From: Massilia varians
GTDB lineage: Bacteria > Pseudomonadota > Gammaproteobacteria > Burkholderiales > Burkholderiaceae_D
Direction of reading: 5' to 3'
Assembly (NCBI RefSeq): GCF_027923905.1
Contig: NZ_AP026966.1
Span: 1,117,001-1,181,000, forward strand
Length of the DNA: 64,000 bases
Shown here: in pieces, positions 1 to 9,813 of the stretch
Numbering within the stretch: position 1 is the stretch's first letter
Layout of the letters: each line of letters begins with the position of its first letter
Made by a program: the position numbers and the translations under genes
Notes under the pieces: model-generated
What the model saw: only the letters and a program-made list of their open reading frames with translations
Database searches by the model: none
Told to the model about the DNA's origin: nothing

Positions 1-756
1 GGCACCGTGGTGCATATCAACGCAGCGGTGGCCGGCCTGGTCGGCGCGTATGTGATCGGCAAGCGCATCGGCCTGGGCCGCGAGTCGATGGCCCCGCACT
101 CGCTGACCATGACCATGATCGGCGCCTCGCTGCTGTGGGTGGGCTGGTTCGGCTTCAACGCCGGCTCGGCGCTGGAAGCGGGCGACGTGGCCGCGCTGGC
201 CTTCATCAACACCCTGCTGGCAACCGCCGCGGCGGCCGTGTCGTGGATGTTCGGCGAGTGGGCCTTCAAGCGCAAGCCTTCGCTGCTGGGCGCGGTGTCG
301 GGCGCGGTCTCGGGCCTGGTGGCGATCACCCCGGGCGCCGGCTTCGTCGGTCCGATGGGCGCGCTGGTGATGGGCCTGCTGGCCGGCGTGGTCTGCCTGT
401 GGGGCGTGACCGGCCTGAAGCGCCTGCTGGGCGCCGACGACTCGCTCGACGTGTTCGGCGTGCACGGCGTGGGCGGCATCCTGGGCGCGCTGCTGACCGG
501 CGTGTTCGCGGCGCCGCAGCTGGGCGGGCAGGGCGTCTGGGACTACGTCGCCAACAAGGCCTCGCCCGACTACTCGATCGCCGGGCAGCTGCTGGTGCAG
601 GCCGAGGCGGTCGGCGTCACCATTGTGTGGTCGGCGCTGGTGGCCTTCATCGCCTTCAAGCTGGTCGACCTGCTGGTGGGCCTGCGGGTGCCGGCCGATG
701 CCGAGCGCGAGGGGCTGGACATCACCAGCCACGGGGAGTCGGCTTACCACCTGTAA
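1..756 (+). CDS. amtB: Ammonium channel AmtB, 3' part (partial at window start)
   Basis: This is the C-terminal 251 residues of an Amt/MEP/Rh ammonium channel, an inner-membrane protein that conducts ammonia. The reading frame is already open at base 1, so the gene begins upstream of the window. Both pore twin-histidines are visible: the first in VVHINAA (codon 13-15), the second in FGVHGVGG (codon 463-465). Hydrophobic segments alternate regularly, as expected for transmembrane helices. The cytoplasmic tail ends in SHGESAYHL, typical of AmtB proteins that are gated by a PII protein (GlnK). A glnK gene is usually found just upstream, which would lie outside the window. A terminator follows the stop. 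Confidence 0.95.
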   Translation, partial: GTVVHINAAVAGLVGAYVIGKRIGLGRESMAPHSLTMTMIGASLLWVGWFGFNAGSALEAGDVAALAFINTLLATAAAAVSWMFGEWAFKRKPSLLGAVSGAVSGLVAITPGAGFVGPMGALVMGLLAGVVCLWGVTGLKRLLGADDSLDVFGVHGVGGILGALLTGVFAAPQLGGQGVWDYVANKASPDYSIAGQLLVQAEAVGVTIVWSALVAFIAFKLVDLLVGLRVPADAEREGLDITSHGESAYHL

Positions 757-773
757 GCGCGCAATGACCGGGG

Positions 774-796
774 AGGGCGCCTGCGGGCGCCTTTTT
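774..796 (+). terminator. Rho-independent terminator after amtB
   Basis: A GGCGCC/GGCGCC stem (776-781 with 786-791) is followed by five T residues, 18 bases after the amtB stop. Confidence 0.7.
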
Positions 797-857
797 GCGT
801 TTACGGCAAGTATGCGCACTTTAAATAAGGATATTCGTCCATATGTGAGCCTACCGA

Positions 858-863
858 TATAAT
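858..863 (+). promoter_or_regulatory. Candidate -10 box for gshA
   Basis: A perfect TATAAT lies 32 bases before the gshA ATG, in an A+T-rich pocket after the amtB terminator. No convincing -35 is present (835-840 is TCGTCC), so only the -10 assignment is offered. Confidence 0.4.
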
Positions 864-894
864 TCGAATAAGCCACTACTAGGACGTCCACACC

Positions 895-2196
895 ATGGTT
901 CCGCACCTCGCCACCGCCCTGACCGGTCCTCTCCTGGACCTGGAAAAGAAGATTCTCGAAGCCACGCCCGCCATCGAGCGCTGGTTCCGCCTCGAGTGGC
1001 AGGAGCATACGCCGCCGTTTTATTGCTCAGTAGACCTGCGCAATGCCGGCTACAAGCTGGCGCCGGTCGACACCAACCTGTTCCCGGGCGGCTTCAACAA
1101 CCTGTCGACCGAGATGCTGCCGCTGACGGTGCAGGCGGCCATGGCCGCAATCGACAAGTATTGCCCGGATGCACGTAACCTCTTGATGATCCCGGAGGTT
1201 AATACGCGCAACCCGATGTACCTGCAGAACGTGGCGCGCCTGATGCAGATCTTCCGCCAGACCGGCCTGCACGTGCGCCTCGGCTCGCTGTCGCCGGACG
1301 TCACCCAGCCGACGCCGCTGGCACTGCCCGACGGCAACATGCTGGTGGTGGAGCCGCTGGTGCGTTCGGCAAACGGGCGCCGCGTCGGCCTGGCCGATTT
1401 CGATCCCTGCACCATCCTGCTGAACAACGACTTATCAAGCGGCATTCCGGCGATCCTGGAAAACATCCACGAGCAGTCGCTGCTGCCGCCGCTGCACGCC
1501 GGCTGGGCGCTGCGCCGCAAGAGCAACCATTTCAAGGCCTTCGACGAAGTGGCCAAGAAGTTCGGCAAGCTGATCGAGATCGACCCCTGGCTGGTCAACC
1601 CTCTGCACAGCAAGGTCGGCGAGGTCGACCTGCAGCAGGACGTCGGCACCGAGCAGCTGGCCGACGCCGTCTCGGCCCTGCTCTCGAAGATCAAGAAGAA
1701 GTACAAGGAATACGGCATGAAGGAGCAGAAGCCCTTCGTGATCGTCAAGCCCGACGCCGGCACCTACGGCATGGGCGTCATGACGGTGAAGGACGCCAGC
1801 GAGGTGCGCGACCTGAGCCGCGCCCAGCGCAACAAGATGACCGTCATCAAGGATGGTGTGGCGGTCACCGACATGATCGTGCAGGAAGGCGTGCCGACCT
1901 TCGAAACCATCAACGACGCGGTGGCCGAGCCGGTGGTGTACATGATCGACCGCTACGTGGTGGGCGGCTTCTACCGCGTGCACGCCGAACGCGGCATCGA
2001 CCAGAACCTGAACGCGCCGGGCTCGCAGTACGTGCCGCTGGCATTTGCCCAGCAGCACGCGGTGCCGGACCCCAGGGCCAAGCCGGGCACGGCGGCGCCG
2101 AACCGCTTCTACGTGTACGGCGTGGTGGCGCGCCTGGGCCTGCTGGCGGCGTCGCTCGAGCTGGAACGCACCGATCCTAACCCGGAAGTTTATTAA
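895..2196 (+). CDS. gshA: Glutamate-cysteine ligase (proteobacterial GshA type)
   Basis: A 433-residue protein that joins glutamate and cysteine with ATP, the first step of glutathione synthesis in the cytoplasm. The sequence matches the GshA form found in Burkholderiales and acidithiobacilli, not the E. coli form. Recognisable stretches are PVDTNLFPGGFNNL near residue 60, FVIVKPDAGTYGMGV near 285, and YMIDRYVVGGFYRVH near 350; the last two look like nucleotide-binding, ATP-grasp-like elements. The start at 895 has a TATAAT 32 bases upstream. gshB follows after a 299-base gap occupied by a palindromic repeat, so the pair may not share one simple transcript. Confidence 0.9.
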   Translation: MVPHLATALTGPLLDLEKKILEATPAIERWFRLEWQEHTPPFYCSVDLRNAGYKLAPVDTNLFPGGFNNLSTEMLPLTVQAAMAAIDKYCPDARNLLMIPEVNTRNPMYLQNVARLMQIFRQTGLHVRLGSLSPDVTQPTPLALPDGNMLVVEPLVRSANGRRVGLADFDPCTILLNNDLSSGIPAILENIHEQSLLPPLHAGWALRRKSNHFKAFDEVAKKFGKLIEIDPWLVNPLHSKVGEVDLQQDVGTEQLADAVSALLSKIKKKYKEYGMKEQKPFVIVKPDAGTYGMGVMTVKDASEVRDLSRAQRNKMTVIKDGVAVTDMIVQEGVPTFETINDAVAEPVVYMIDRYVVGGFYRVHAERGIDQNLNAPGSQYVPLAFAQQHAVPDPRAKPGTAAPNRFYVYGVVARLGLLAASLELERTDPNPEVY

Positions 2197-2211
2197 GAAC
2201 CTATCCCAGTC

Positions 2212-2382
2212 GTAGGGTGGGCGGCTTCACCCGTCGATACGCTCAGCCTGTGGCGCATCTGCCGCCCACGCGTTCAACGCTCCCATGATCAGGGTGGACG
2301 GCTGTTCGGAAGCTGCTTGAACGCGTGTGCGGCGTCGAAACACGAGGCTGAGCACAGTGCGGGGCGGAGCCGCACACCCTAC
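2212..2382. repeat. Palindromic intergenic repeat, copy R1 (full length)
   Basis: A roughly 170-base inverted-repeat element between gshA and gshB. The outer arms begin with GTAGGGTGGGCGGCTTC and end with GAGCCGCACACCCTAC. A nested inner pair, GCCGCCCACGCGTTCAA and TTGAACGCGTGTGCGGC, differs at one base. The same architecture occurs at 11388-11562, and derived or partial copies occur at 13113, 37015, 41478 and 54672. No coding capacity is apparent. Confidence 0.85.
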
Positions 2383-2495
2383 GGTGCCCGGTTTGCGCAC
2401 TGCGCTGGTGCGGGATGGGACCGCCAAAGCGGGGCTCGTCCGCGAGGTTTCGCGTTTCCGGCTAAAATCGGGGTATCTCCCGCCATGGATGCCTC

Positions 2496-3446
2496 ATGAA
2501 AATCGCCTTCCTCGCCGACCCGCTCTCCACGTTCAAGATCTACAAGGATTCGACTTTCGCGATGATGCGCGAAGCCGCCAGGCGCGGCCACGCCATCTAT
2601 GCCTTCGAGCAGCGCGACATGGTGCTGGAAGAGGGCGTGGTGACGGCGGTCGTCACGCGCATCCACCTCACCGGCGAGGCCGAGGTCTGGTACCGCGCCG
2701 ACCGGCCGGAAAGCGTGCAGCTCTCGTTCTTCGACGCCGTCATCGAGCGCAAGGACCCGCCCTTCGACATGGAGTACGTGTACGGCACCTACCTGCTGGA
2801 GCTGGCCGAGCGCCAGGGCGCGCGCGTGTTCAACCGCCCGGGCGCGATCCGCGACCACAACGAGAAGCTGACCATCGGCCAGTTCAGCCAGTACACCTCG
2901 CCGACCCTGGTCAGCTCGAGCGCGGCCCGGCTGCGCGCCTTCCACGAGAAGCACGGCGACGTGATCTTCAAGCCGCTCGACGGCATGGGCGGCGCCGGCA
3001 TCTTCCGCGTCAAGGACGATGGCATGAACCTGGGCTCGGTGATCGAGTCCCTGACCGCCAACGGCCGGCACACCATCATGGCGCAGAAATTCATCCCGGC
3101 CATCAAGCAGGGCGACAAGCGCGTGCTCGTGATCGATGGCAAACCGGTGCCGTTCACGCTGGCGCGCATCCCGCAGGGCAATGAAGTGCGCGGCAACCTG
3201 GCCGCCGGCGGCCTGGGCGTGGCGCAGCCGATCACCGCGCGCGAGCGCGAGATCGCCGAGGCCATCGGCCCGGAACTGGCGGCACGCGGCTTATTGCTGG
3301 TAGGATTGGATGTGATCGGCGATTTCCTGACGGAGGTGAACGTCACCAGCCCGACCTGCTTCCAGGAGATCGCCGACCAGACCGGATTCGACGTGGCCGC
3401 GATGTTCATCGACGCGGTCGAACGCAAGGCAACTGAGACATACTGA
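2496..3446 (+). CDS. gshB: Glutathione synthase
   Basis: A 316-residue ATP-grasp enzyme that adds glycine to gamma-glutamylcysteine to make glutathione. Length matches the family. Visible motifs are the N-terminal MKIAFLADPLSTFKIYKDST, the glycine-rich ATP loop KPLDGMGGAGIF around residue 160, and the C-terminal NVTSPTCFQEI, where Asn and the following residues bind magnesium and substrate in this family. The gene ends one base before the ATG of the EIIA(Man) gene, so translation is probably coupled to the PTS genes. gshA lies upstream beyond repeat R1. Confidence 0.95.
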   Translation: MKIAFLADPLSTFKIYKDSTFAMMREAARRGHAIYAFEQRDMVLEEGVVTAVVTRIHLTGEAEVWYRADRPESVQLSFFDAVIERKDPPFDMEYVYGTYLLELAERQGARVFNRPGAIRDHNEKLTIGQFSQYTSPTLVSSSAARLRAFHEKHGDVIFKPLDGMGGAGIFRVKDDGMNLGSVIESLTANGRHTIMAQKFIPAIKQGDKRVLVIDGKPVPFTLARIPQGNEVRGNLAAGGLGVAQPITAREREIAEAIGPELAARGLLLVGLDVIGDFLTEVNVTSPTCFQEIADQTGFDVAAMFIDAVERKATETY

Positions 3447-3447
3447 C

Positions 3448-3855
3448 ATGGTTGGCATCCTGCTGATGACCCACGCTCCGCTGGGCCAGGCATTCATCTC
3501 CGCGGTGGCCCACGTATTTCGTGGCCCCACCGAGCGCTTCGAGGCGATCGACGTGACCGCCGACCAGGACCTGGCCCAGGTGCATGTCCTGGCCAAGGAG
3601 GCGATCGCGCGCCTGGACGACGGCGACGGCGTGCTGGTCATCACCGACATCAAGGGCGGCACGCCGTCCAATTGCTGCAATTCCCTGGCCGATGCCGGCC
3701 ACGTGGAAGTCATCGCCGGCATCAGCCTGCCGATGCTGCTGCGTGCCATCACCTACCGCCGCGACACCCTCGACGTGGTGGTGGAAATGGCCCTGGCCGG
3801 CGCTCAGAACGGCGCCGTGCGGGTGGACAACCGCATCCGCGTCGGATCGAGCTGA
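3448..3855 (+). CDS. PTS EIIA component, mannose family (soluble, permease-less)
   Basis: A 135-residue stand-alone EIIA of the mannose/fructose/sorbose PTS family. The phosphorylated histidine is His9 in LLMTHAPLG. The KGGTPSN stretch near residue 70 is a conserved loop of the EIIA(Man) fold. The protein would accept phosphate from HPr. It starts one base after the gshB stop and precedes ptsH and ptsI, a set known in beta- and alphaproteobacteria that lack sugar EIIB/EIIC at the locus, where it is thought to be regulatory. No sugar permease is present nearby. Confidence 0.9.
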   Translation: MVGILLMTHAPLGQAFISAVAHVFRGPTERFEAIDVTADQDLAQVHVLAKEAIARLDDGDGVLVITDIKGGTPSNCCNSLADAGHVEVIAGISLPMLLRAITYRRDTLDVVVEMALAGAQNGAVRVDNRIRVGSS

Positions 3856-3909
3856 ACACACTTTAACCATATTCTGGCCACGGGCAACAACCAGACAATA
3901 AGCGAGAAC

Positions 3910-4179
3910 ATGATTCAACAGGAATTCGAGATCATCAACAAGCTGGGCCTGCACGCCCGCGCCTCCGCCAAGTTCACCCAACTGGCCGCCAAGTTCAAGA
4001 GCGACGTCTGGCTCACCCGTAACGGACGCCGCATCAATGCCAAGTCGATCATGGGTGTCATGATGCTCGCCGCCGGCAAGGGCGCCAAGGTGCTGCTCGA
4101 GGCCGACGGTCCCGACGAGGAAGCATGCATCGCCGCCCTGGGCGGCCTGATCAACGACAAGTTCGGCGAAGGCGAGTAA
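3910..4179 (+). CDS. ptsH: HPr phosphocarrier protein
   Basis: An 89-residue HPr. His15 in GLHARASAKF is the residue phosphorylated by enzyme I. Ser46 in NAKSIMGVM matches the regulatory serine targeted by HPr kinase where that enzyme exists; no hprK lies in this window. The gene sits 54 bases after the EIIA gene and just before ptsI, so the phosphorelay order EI to HPr to EIIA is fully encoded here. Confidence 0.95.
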   Translation: MIQQEFEIINKLGLHARASAKFTQLAAKFKSDVWLTRNGRRINAKSIMGVMMLAAGKGAKVLLEADGPDEEACIAALGGLINDKFGEGE

Positions 4180-4220
4180 TGCCGCGCGAAGCGGCAGCTC
4201 CCCGCCACACGGGACCCTCG

Positions 4221-5999
4221 ATGGCATCGTTCACGCTCCACGGCATTCCGGTTTCGCGCGGCATCTCGATCGGCCGCGCGCACCTGCTCACCCCGGCCGC
4301 GCTCGACGTCAAGCACTACCTGGTCCCGGAAGAACAGGTCGAGGCCGAGGTCGCGCGCCTGCAGCACGCCATCGCCGAAGTGCACCGCGGCCTGCAGGCC
4401 CTGTGGACCGAGCTGCCCAAGGACGCCCCGACCGAACTGGGCGCCTTCATCGACGTGCACGCGCTGATCCTGTCCGACCCCATGATCTCGGAGGCGCCGC
4501 TCGACATCATCCGCACCCGCCACTACAACGCCGAATGGGCGCTGGTGACCCAGATCGACGAATTGTCCAGCCAGTTCGACGAGATCGAGGACGAGTACCT
4601 GCGCGAGCGCAAGCACGACATCCAGCAGGTGGCCGAGCGGGTGCTCAAGGTCCTGATGGGCACCGCGCTGGAGATCCCGCCGCCGCTGGCGGGCGAGGAC
4701 CAGGCCACGCCGCAGATGATCGTGGTGGCCCACGACATCTCGCCGGCCGACATGCTGGCCTTCCGCGACCGGGCCGGCGACGCGCAGGCCTTCGTCGGCT
4801 TCGTCACCGACGTCGGCGGCCAGAACTCGCACACGGCGATCGTCGCGCGCTCGCTCGACATCCCGGCGGTGGTCGGCATGAGCCAGGCCTCGCGCCTGAT
4901 CGAGCAGGACGACTGGGTGATCATCGACGGCGACGCCGGCGTGGTGATCTGCAACCCGAGCCAGCTGGTGCTGGAACAGTACCGCGCGCGCCAGGCCGCC
5001 CTGATCAAGGCGCGCAAGCGCCTGCTCAAGCTCAAGAAGACCCCGGCGGTGACGAAGGATGGCACTGCGGTCACGCTGCTGGCCAACATCGAGCTGCCGG
5101 ACGACTGCCCGGCGGCGCTGGATGCCGGCGCCAGCGGCGTCGGCCTGTTCCGCTCCGAGTTCCTGTTCATGGGCCGCAGCCATGGGCTCGGGCACGGGCT
5201 GAAGATCCCGAGCGAGGACGAGCAGTTCGAGCAGTACCGCAAGGCGGTGGTGGCCATGAAGGGCCGCCCGGTGACCATCCGCACCCTCGACGTCGGCGCC
5301 GACAAGCCGCTCGACCCGACCGAGCACACCGCGCTGAACCCGGCGCTGGGCCTGCGCGCGATCCGCTACTGCCTGGCCGAGCCCCAGCTGTTCCTGACCC
5401 AGCTGCGCGCGATCCTGCGCGCCTCCGCGTATGGCAAAGTGCGGATCCTGATCCCGATGCTGGCGCACGCCTTCGAGATCGACCAGACGCTGACCATGAT
5501 CGAGCAGGCCAAGGCCCAACTGCGCGAAGAGAACGTCAAGTACGACCCGGGCGTGGAAGTCGGCGCCATGATCGAGATCCCGGCCGCCGCGCTGGCGCTG
5601 CCGATGTTCGTCAAGCGCATGCACTTCCTGTCGATCGGCACCAATGACCTGATCCAGTACCTGCTGGCGATCGACCGCGTCGACTACGAGGTGGCGCACC
5701 TGTACAATCCGCTGCACCCGGCGGTCCTGAACCTGATCGCCCAGACCATCGCCACCGGCCAGAAGGCCGGCCTGGACGTCGCCGTGTGCGGCGAGATGGC
5801 GGGCGACACCAAGCTCACCCGCCTGCTGCTGGGCATGGGCCTGCGCGAATTCTCGATGCACCCGGCGCAGCTGCTGTCGGTGAAGCAGGAAATCTTGAAC
5901 AGCGACCTGTCCGCGATCACCACCCGCACGCGCCGCATCCTGCGCTCGATCGAGCCGAACGACATCGCCAGCGCGGTCGAGCAGCTCCAAACACTCTGA
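4221..5999 (+). CDS. ptsI: PTS enzyme I (phosphoenolpyruvate-protein phosphotransferase)
   Basis: A 592-residue enzyme I that takes phosphate from phosphoenolpyruvate and passes it to HPr. The phospho-accepting histidine is His204 in [25 protein letters not shown] context. The C-terminal PEP-binding barrel is recognisable from [16 protein letters not shown] and the catalytic-cysteine motif VCGEMAGD. The start at 4221 gives [14 protein letters not shown], the usual family N-terminus. An in-frame ATG at 4179 overlaps the ptsH stop as TAATG and would add 14 residues, so it cannot be excluded. Last gene of the PTS set; metX follows after 23 bases. Confidence 0.95.
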   Translation: MASFTLHGIPVSRGISIGRAHLLTPAALDVKHYLVPEEQVEAEVARLQHAIAEVHRGLQALWTELPKDAPTELGAFIDVHALILSDPMISEAPLDIIRTRHYNAEWALVTQIDELSSQFDEIEDEYLRERKHDIQQVAERVLKVLMGTALEIPPPLAGEDQATPQMIVVAHDISPADMLAFRDRAGDAQAFVGFVTDVGGQNSHTAIVARSLDIPAVVGMSQASRLIEQDDWVIIDGDAGVVICNPSQLVLEQYRARQAALIKARKRLLKLKKTPAVTKDGTAVTLLANIELPDDCPAALDAGASGVGLFRSEFLFMGRSHGLGHGLKIPSEDEQFEQYRKAVVAMKGRPVTIRTLDVGADKPLDPTEHTALNPALGLRAIRYCLAEPQLFLTQLRAILRASAYGKVRILIPMLAHAFEIDQTLTMIEQAKAQLREENVKYDPGVEVGAMIEIPAAALALPMFVKRMHFLSIGTNDLIQYLLAIDRVDYEVAHLYNPLHPAVLNLIAQTIATGQKAGLDVAVCGEMAGDTKLTRLLLGMGLREFSMHPAQLLSVKQEILNSDLSAITTRTRRILRSIEPNDIASAVEQLQTL

Positions 6000-6022
6000 C
6001 AAGAAACACCTCCACAGCTTCC

Positions 6023-7177
6023 ATGGGATCGATCGGAAACGTCACACCACAGGCGATGCATTTCGCCGAGCCGCTGCGCCTGCAAAGCGGCGCCAGCATC
6101 GGCGATTACACGCTGATGTATGAAACCTATGGCACCCTGAACGCCGACAAGTCGAACGCGGTGCTGGTCTGCCACGCGCTGAACGCCTCGCACCATGTGG
6201 CCGGCACCTATGCCGGCCAGCCCAAGAGCCAGGGCTGGTGGGACAACATGGTCGGGCCGGGCAAGCCGCTCGACACCAACCGCTTCTTCGTGATCGGCGT
6301 GAACAACCTCGGCTCCTGCTTCGGCTCGACCGGGCCGATGCACGACAATCCGGCCACCGGCAAGCCCTATGGCGCGGCCTTCCCGCTGCTGACGGTGGAA
6401 GACTGGGTGGCGGCGCAGGCGCGCCTGGCCGACCGCCTCGGCATCGACTGCTTTGCCGCCGTGATGGGCGGCTCGCTGGGCGGCATGCAGGCCCTGTCGT
6501 GGAGCATCATGTTCCCCGAGCGCCTGCGCCACTGCATCGTGATCGCCTCCACGCCCAAGCTGTCGGCCCAGAACATCGCCTTCAACGACGTGGCGCGCCA
6601 GGCCATCCTGACCGACCCGGACTACCACGGCGGCGATTTCTACGAACACGGCGTGGTGCCGAAGAACGGCCTGAAGGTGGCGCGCATGGTCGGCCACATC
6701 ACCTACCTGTCGAACGACGACATGGCGGAAAAATTCGGCCGCAAGCTGCGCAACGCGGCCGAGAACAATGACTACAAATTCGACTTCGGCATCGACTTCG
6801 AGATCGAGTCCTACCTGCGCTACCAGGGCGACAAGTTCTCGGAATACTTCGACGCCAACACCTACCTGCTGATCACCAAGGCGCTCGACTACTTCGATCC
6901 GGCGCGCGCCCATGGCGGCGACCTGGCCAAGACGCTGGCGGGCACCAAGGCCCAGTTCCTGATCGCTTCCTTCACCACCGACTGGCGCTTCTCGCCCGAG
7001 CGCAGCCGCGAGATCGTCGAGGCGCTGCTGTCGAACCGGCGCAAGGTCACCTATGCCGAGATCGACGCGCCGCACGGCCACGACGCCTTCCTGCTGGACG
7101 ATGCGCGCTACATGGCGGTGGTGCGTGCCTACTACGACCGGATTGCCCTCGAACTCGCAGGCAAGGAGGCCGCATGA
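6023..7177 (+). CDS. metX: Homoserine O-acyltransferase (MetX family)
   Basis: A 384-residue alpha/beta-hydrolase-fold enzyme that acylates homoserine for methionine synthesis. The catalytic triad can be read as Ser151 in GGSLGGMQ, Asp320 in FTTDWRF and His353 in PHGHDAF. Many MetX proteins from beta- and gammaproteobacteria use succinyl-CoA rather than acetyl-CoA, so the acyl donor is left open. The start at 6023 (MGSIGNVT) was preferred over longer in-frame extensions that run into ptsI. The stop overlaps the metW start as ATGA, indicating a metX-metW operon. Confidence 0.93.
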   Translation: MGSIGNVTPQAMHFAEPLRLQSGASIGDYTLMYETYGTLNADKSNAVLVCHALNASHHVAGTYAGQPKSQGWWDNMVGPGKPLDTNRFFVIGVNNLGSCFGSTGPMHDNPATGKPYGAAFPLLTVEDWVAAQARLADRLGIDCFAAVMGGSLGGMQALSWSIMFPERLRHCIVIASTPKLSAQNIAFNDVARQAILTDPDYHGGDFYEHGVVPKNGLKVARMVGHITYLSNDDMAEKFGRKLRNAAENNDYKFDFGIDFEIESYLRYQGDKFSEYFDANTYLLITKALDYFDPARAHGGDLAKTLAGTKAQFLIASFTTDWRFSPERSREIVEALLSNRRKVTYAEIDAPHGHDAFLLDDARYMAVVRAYYDRIALELAGKEAA

Positions 7178-7791
7178 ACCTGAACGACCTGAACGCCCTG
7201 CGTCCCGACCTGGCCTTCATCGCCGACTGGGTGCGCGAGCGCGCCCACGTGCTCGACGTCGGCTGCGGCGACGGCGCCATGCTGCGCTACCTGGAGCTGA
7301 GCAAGGGCTGTACCGGCTACGGCGTCGAGATCGCCGACGACAAGGTGCTGGAGAGCACCCAGCGCGGCATCAGCGTGATCCAGCACGACATGGAGCAGGG
7401 CCTCGACCTGTTCCGCGACAACGCCTTCGATGTGGTGCTGTGCCTGTCCTCGCTGCAGATGATGCAGCACGTCGAGGCGCGCCTGCGCGACATCGTGCGG
7501 GTCGGCCAGGAAGCCATCGTCTCCTTCCCCAACTTCGCCTACTGGCCGCACCGCGTGGCGCTGATTCGCGGGCGGATGCCGGTCTCGCGCACGCTGCCCT
7601 ACCAGTGGTTCGACACGCCCAACGTGCGTTATGCCACCATCCACGACTTCAAGGACCTGGCCGAGAAGTGCGGGCTGGAAGTGCTGGAGTACGTGGCCCT
7701 GGCCGAAGGCAAGCCGGTGAGTTTCCTGCCGAACCTGCGGGGCAGTCTCGCGGTGTTCCGGCTGCGCAAGAAGTCGGGCGTCGTGGCCTGA
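7174..7791 (+). CDS. metW: Methionine biosynthesis protein MetW
   Basis: A 205-residue protein of the MetW family, a SAM-methyltransferase-like fold with the motif [16 protein letters not shown] near residue 25. MetW is regularly paired with MetX and is needed for full MetX activity in several proteobacteria; the chemistry is not settled. The four-base ATGA overlap with metX argues for translational coupling and a joint role. No clear terminator follows. Confidence 0.93.
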   Translation: MNLNDLNALRPDLAFIADWVRERAHVLDVGCGDGAMLRYLELSKGCTGYGVEIADDKVLESTQRGISVIQHDMEQGLDLFRDNAFDVVLCLSSLQMMQHVEARLRDIVRVGQEAIVSFPNFAYWPHRVALIRGRMPVSRTLPYQWFDTPNVRYATIHDFKDLAEKCGLEVLEYVALAEGKPVSFLPNLRGSLAVFRLRKKSGVVA

Positions 7792-7922
7792 TTTCGCTTG
7801 CGCTTATGTGCGGTGGCGGCTAGTCGAGCTGACCGCTTTCCGCGATGATCGGCGCTATTGCGGTCTCAACTGGATACTTTCTTTGGAGATAGTGCTGCTA
7901 AGAACGGCCTATCGGTGACGAC

Positions 7923-8828
7923 ATGACAAAATTTAAACATTTGGCCGTCAGCCTGTCGCTGATCGCCGCATTCGGTACCGCCGGCGTCGGCACTGCCGTG
8001 GCGCAGGACGACCGCAATACGACGGTCCAGGACGGCATCAAGGTCAGGCCGCTCTCGCGCCTGAGCAAGCTGGTTCCGGCGGAAACGCTCAACGAAGCGG
8101 CAGCGCAGCAGTACACGGAGATGATGAGCCAGGCGCAACAGAAAGGCGTGCTGCTGCCGGCCTCGCATCCGGAAGTCCAGCGCCTGCGCGCCATCGCCAA
8201 GCGCATCATTCCTCACACCACCCGCTGGAACCAGGATGCCACTCAGTGGCAATGGCAGGTCAACCTGATCGACTCGAAGGATGTGAACGCTTTCTGCATG
8301 CCGGGCGGCCGGATTGGCTTCTTCACCGGCATCCTGAGCTCGCTGAAGCTGACGGACGATGAGGTGGCTGCCGTGATGGGCCATGAGATCGCCCATGCAC
8401 TGCGCGAGCACAGCCGCGAGAAGATGGCCAAGCAACTCGGCACCACGGCGGTTGCCCGTCTCGGCGGCGCCCTGGTGTCGGGCCTTTTCGGTATCGATCC
8501 GAGCATTACCGGCACCGTTGCCAACTACGGCGCCCAGTTCGTTGGACTCAAATTCTCGCGCGACGACGAACGCGAGGCCGACCTGGTGGGACTGGATATT
8601 TCTTCCCGCGCCGGCTACGATCCGCGCGCCGGCATCGCGCTGTGGCGCAAGATGGCTGCCCTGGACCAGCGCGCGCCGATTGAGGTTCTATCGACCCACC
8701 CGGGCGGAGAGAGCCGCATTCGGGACATGGAAAGAAATATGAACCTGCTGCTGCCGGTGTACGCGCGCGCCAAGGGCACCACCGTCGCTAAGCTGCCGCC
8801 TTACCAGACCAATGTCGCCCTGCGTTGA
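7923..8828 (+). CDS. M48-family zinc metallopeptidase, exported
   Basis: A 301-residue protease with an N-terminal signal peptide, hydrophobic core about residues 6-24, probable cleavage after AVA before QDD. The zinc motif HEIAH spans 154-158, and the third ligand is probably Glu218 in DDEREADLVG, both typical of M48. With no lipobox cysteine it should be free in the periplasm. Related proteins (BepA/LoiP group) act in envelope quality control; the exact counterpart cannot be named from sequence alone. No TPR domain follows the peptidase, unlike BepA. Gene stands alone between metW and a pseudouridine synthase gene 12 bases downstream. Confidence 0.88.
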   Translation: MTKFKHLAVSLSLIAAFGTAGVGTAVAQDDRNTTVQDGIKVRPLSRLSKLVPAETLNEAAAQQYTEMMSQAQQKGVLLPASHPEVQRLRAIAKRIIPHTTRWNQDATQWQWQVNLIDSKDVNAFCMPGGRIGFFTGILSSLKLTDDEVAAVMGHEIAHALREHSREKMAKQLGTTAVARLGGALVSGLFGIDPSITGTVANYGAQFVGLKFSRDDEREADLVGLDISSRAGYDPRAGIALWRKMAALDQRAPIEVLSTHPGGESRIRDMERNMNLLLPVYARAKGTTVAKLPPYQTNVALR

Positions 8829-8840
8829 TGGCCGCTGTGA

Positions 8841-9791
8841 ATGAGTAAAGGCAGGAAAGGGCACCAGGCCGAAGCCAACGCCTATGTTCCCTTGCCGGTG
8901 CGCGACGGGGTCGCGCCCAGCTACCTGTGGATCACCGAGACCCGGGCGGGCGGCATGCTGCGCTTTCTGGCCGAGCGCTTTCCCGACGTGCCGGAAGCCG
9001 CCTGGGCGCGGCGCCTGGCGCGCGGCGAGATCGTCGATGCGAAAGGGGCGGCGCTCGCCGCCGACAGCCCCGTGCGCCAGGGCATGCGCATCTGGTACTA
9101 CCGCGAGCTGGAGCAAGCCGAAACCCCGATCCCCTTCCGGGAGCGGGTGCTGTTCCAGGACGAGCACCTGCTGGTGGCCGACAAGCCGCACTTCCTGCCG
9201 ACCATTCCGACCGGCCGCTTCCTGCACGAGACCCTCCTGGTGCGCCTCAAGAAGCAATATGATTTGCCGCACCTGGTGCCGATCCACCGGCTCGACCGCG
9301 AGACCGCGGGGGTGGTGATCTTCTCGCACAACCCGGCATCGCGCGGGGCCTACCAGTCGATGTTCCAGAAGCGGGTGGTGAACAAGGTCTACGAGGCGCT
9401 GGCGGGCCCGATCGAGGGGAGGGCATTCCCCTTCACCTACCGCAGCCGCATGCAGGATGCGGAGCAGTTTTTCGTGAGCGAGGAAGTGCCGGGGGAACCG
9501 AATTCGGAAACCCTGATCGAGCTGATCGAGCGGCGCGGCGACGTGGCGCACTACCGGCTGCACCCGCACACCGGCCGCAAGCACCAGCTGCGCCTGCACC
9601 TGTCGGCGCTCGGCGCGCCGATCCTGAACGACGCCTTCTATCCGGTGGCGCTGCCGTGCAAGGGAGACGATTTCAGCGCGCCGCTGCAGCTGCTGGCGCG
9701 TTCGATCGCCTTCGAGGATCCACTGAGCGGCCAGCCGCGCCGCTTCGAGAGCGGCTTCCGGCTCGACTGGCCTCCAGGATGTAGAACCTGA
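8841..9791 (+). CDS. RluA-family RNA pseudouridine synthase
   Basis: A 316-residue pseudouridine synthase. The catalytic aspartate is Asp152 in HRLDRETAGVVIF, and the later GRKHQLRLHLSALGAPILND stretch is the conserved RluA-family substrate-binding region. An S4-like N-terminal part (about residues 20-90) precedes the catalytic domain. The target uridine is not predictable here; the protein is more like the generic RluA-like subgroup than RluC or RluD. It follows the M48 gene by 12 bases and is convergent with xth. Confidence 0.85.
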   Translation: MSKGRKGHQAEANAYVPLPVRDGVAPSYLWITETRAGGMLRFLAERFPDVPEAAWARRLARGEIVDAKGAALAADSPVRQGMRIWYYRELEQAETPIPFRERVLFQDEHLLVADKPHFLPTIPTGRFLHETLLVRLKKQYDLPHLVPIHRLDRETAGVVIFSHNPASRGAYQSMFQKRVVNKVYEALAGPIEGRAFPFTYRSRMQDAEQFFVSEEVPGEPNSETLIELIERRGDVAHYRLHPHTGRKHQLRLHLSALGAPILNDAFYPVALPCKGDDFSAPLQLLARSIAFEDPLSGQPRRFESGFRLDWPPGCRT

Positions 9792-9813
9792 TCTTCTAAA
9801 TCGGGCTTAACTA

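Noticed and set aside
2212..2382. CRISPR-like or tandem repeat array
   Set aside because: The repeated units are inverted arms of single elements and lack regularly spaced direct repeats or spacers.
3915..6002. A 695-codon minus-strand open frame opposite ptsH/ptsI
   Set aside because: Overlaps well-identified PTS enzymes with active-site residues; no domain resemblance.
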